NCBI RefSeq assembly: GCF_026745355.1
Contig: NC_079203.1
Span: 43,454,077-43,518,076, forward strand
Reading direction: 5' to 3'
Length of the DNA stretch: 64,000 nucleotides
Source of the DNA: Beta vulgaris subsp. vulgaris
Lineage: Eukaryota; Streptophyta; Magnoliopsida; Caryophyllales; Amaranthaceae
Within the stretch, counting starts at the first letter, position 1. Each line of letters starts with the position of its first letter. Of the stretch, positions 63,515 through 64,000 are shown piece by piece. The position numbers and the translations under genes were made by a program. Below the pieces are notes generated by a model. The model was not told the origin of the DNA. It saw nothing but the letters and a program-made list of their open reading frames with translations, and did not search any database.

Positions 63515-63628
63515 GAAATTGGTTGGGAATCTGAATTTTGTTGGGAATTTGGATTTTGTTGGCAATTTGAATTTTGTTAGGAATTTGAATTTTGTTGGCA
63601 ATTTGAATTTTGTTGGCAATTTGCATTT
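63515..63628. repeat. 18-bp minisatellite
   Basis: Six to seven tandem units of the type TTGAATTTTGTTGGCAAT are present. The period divides by three, which creates an open frame encoding FVGNLN repeats on plus and FPTKFK-like repeats on minus. The frame is probably a by-product of the repeat. Confidence 0.85.
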
Positions 63629-63940
63629 ATTTAGAATATCGAGTCTTCGATCCAAATCGAAATTTTGCAGGCTTGGACTGGATCGGACCGGAATAAAAGA
63701 CCAAAATCCTAGTTTGGACCGGTTCAAGTCCAAATGGCGATCTAGATCGAATTGTGTACACCCTAATTTAAACCTCTAGAATTTAAGATGATGTTAATAC
63801 CATTAATCAATCATCTTGGAGAGTTACATTACTCATAAGGTAGTAGGGAAAAGTTTAATATAATCTGGTGTTATTTGGCTTCAATTTCATTTGCCATGAA
63901 AATATATGTTCCCACCCTTCCTCCTTCCTTTTATCTCTAC

Positions 63941-64000
63941 TTTTTTTTTTTAATTTGCGGGGCTAGCAAGTAGCAACCTACTAGGCTACCACCAGGCACC
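63941..64000 (-). mobile_element. 3' end of a SINE-like retroposon, cut by the window edge
   Basis: On the minus strand, the body ends GCTACTTGCTAGCCCCGCAA (plus ATT) and runs into a poly(A) stretch (T-run on plus at about 63,941-63,951). Upstream it contains GGTGGTAGCCTAGTAGGTTGC, compatible with a box-A-type region. The element continues beyond base 64,000. Confidence 0.5.

Overview
The window is nuclear DNA from a flowering plant, almost certainly a dicot. The evidence is spliced genes with GT-AG introns in an AT-rich background, a nuclear-encoded mitochondrial complex I subunit, a plastid-type ferrochelatase, an intron-containing elongator tRNA-Met(CAT) of plant type, and plant families of Stowaway-like MITEs, SINEs, LINEs and Ty1/copia elements. 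I do not assign a species.

The gene-bearing left part (0.9-22.4 kb) holds three genes. A two-exon gene for the NDUFS7/PSST 20-kDa subunit of complex I lies at 889-4706 (+). A six-exon gene for a plant FUBP-like protein with two KH domains and a long Q/P/G/Y-rich tail lies at 9147-16452 (+). A nine-exon ferrochelatase of the FC1 type lies at 18284-22395 (-). A decayed LINE sits between the first two genes, inside an older element with short inverted ends.

The middle (22.4-47 kb) is a repeat-rich accessory region with no intact gene that I recognise. It contains Stowaway-like MITEs, long TAA microsatellites (one interrupted by a perfectly bounded MITE), tandem duplications, a mariner-like transposase remnant and a papain-like protease remnant. 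It also has a 3.5-kb array of direct and inverted copies of one coding-like unit (38.3-41.8 kb), an internally deleted copia element (41.8-44.1 kb), an inverted minisatellite block (44.46-44.94 kb) and a foldback MITE (45.07-45.31 kb).

The right part (47-64 kb) has a SINE with a 17-bp target-site duplication, tRNA-Met, a second probable SINE, a roughly 190-bp imperfect palindrome, a DUF1764-type small basic protein (50918-51346, -), a copia gag/protease remnant abutting a degenerate LINE (53.4-56.6 kb), an intronless h-type thioredoxin (57446-57886, +), and a gene for the spliceosomal Sm protein B (59712-60578, -) with probable introns in both UTRs. The window ends in the poly(A) end of another SINE-like retroposon.

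The genes are unrelated housekeeping functions (respiration, RNA binding, haem synthesis, redox, splicing) and form no operon-like unit. No wholly new system is evident. The most unusual structures are the 38.3-41.8 kb palindromic array, the 49.44-49.63 kb hairpin, the 44.5-45.3 kb inverted-repeat complex, and the in-frame alternative acceptors in the ferrochelatase transit-peptide exon.
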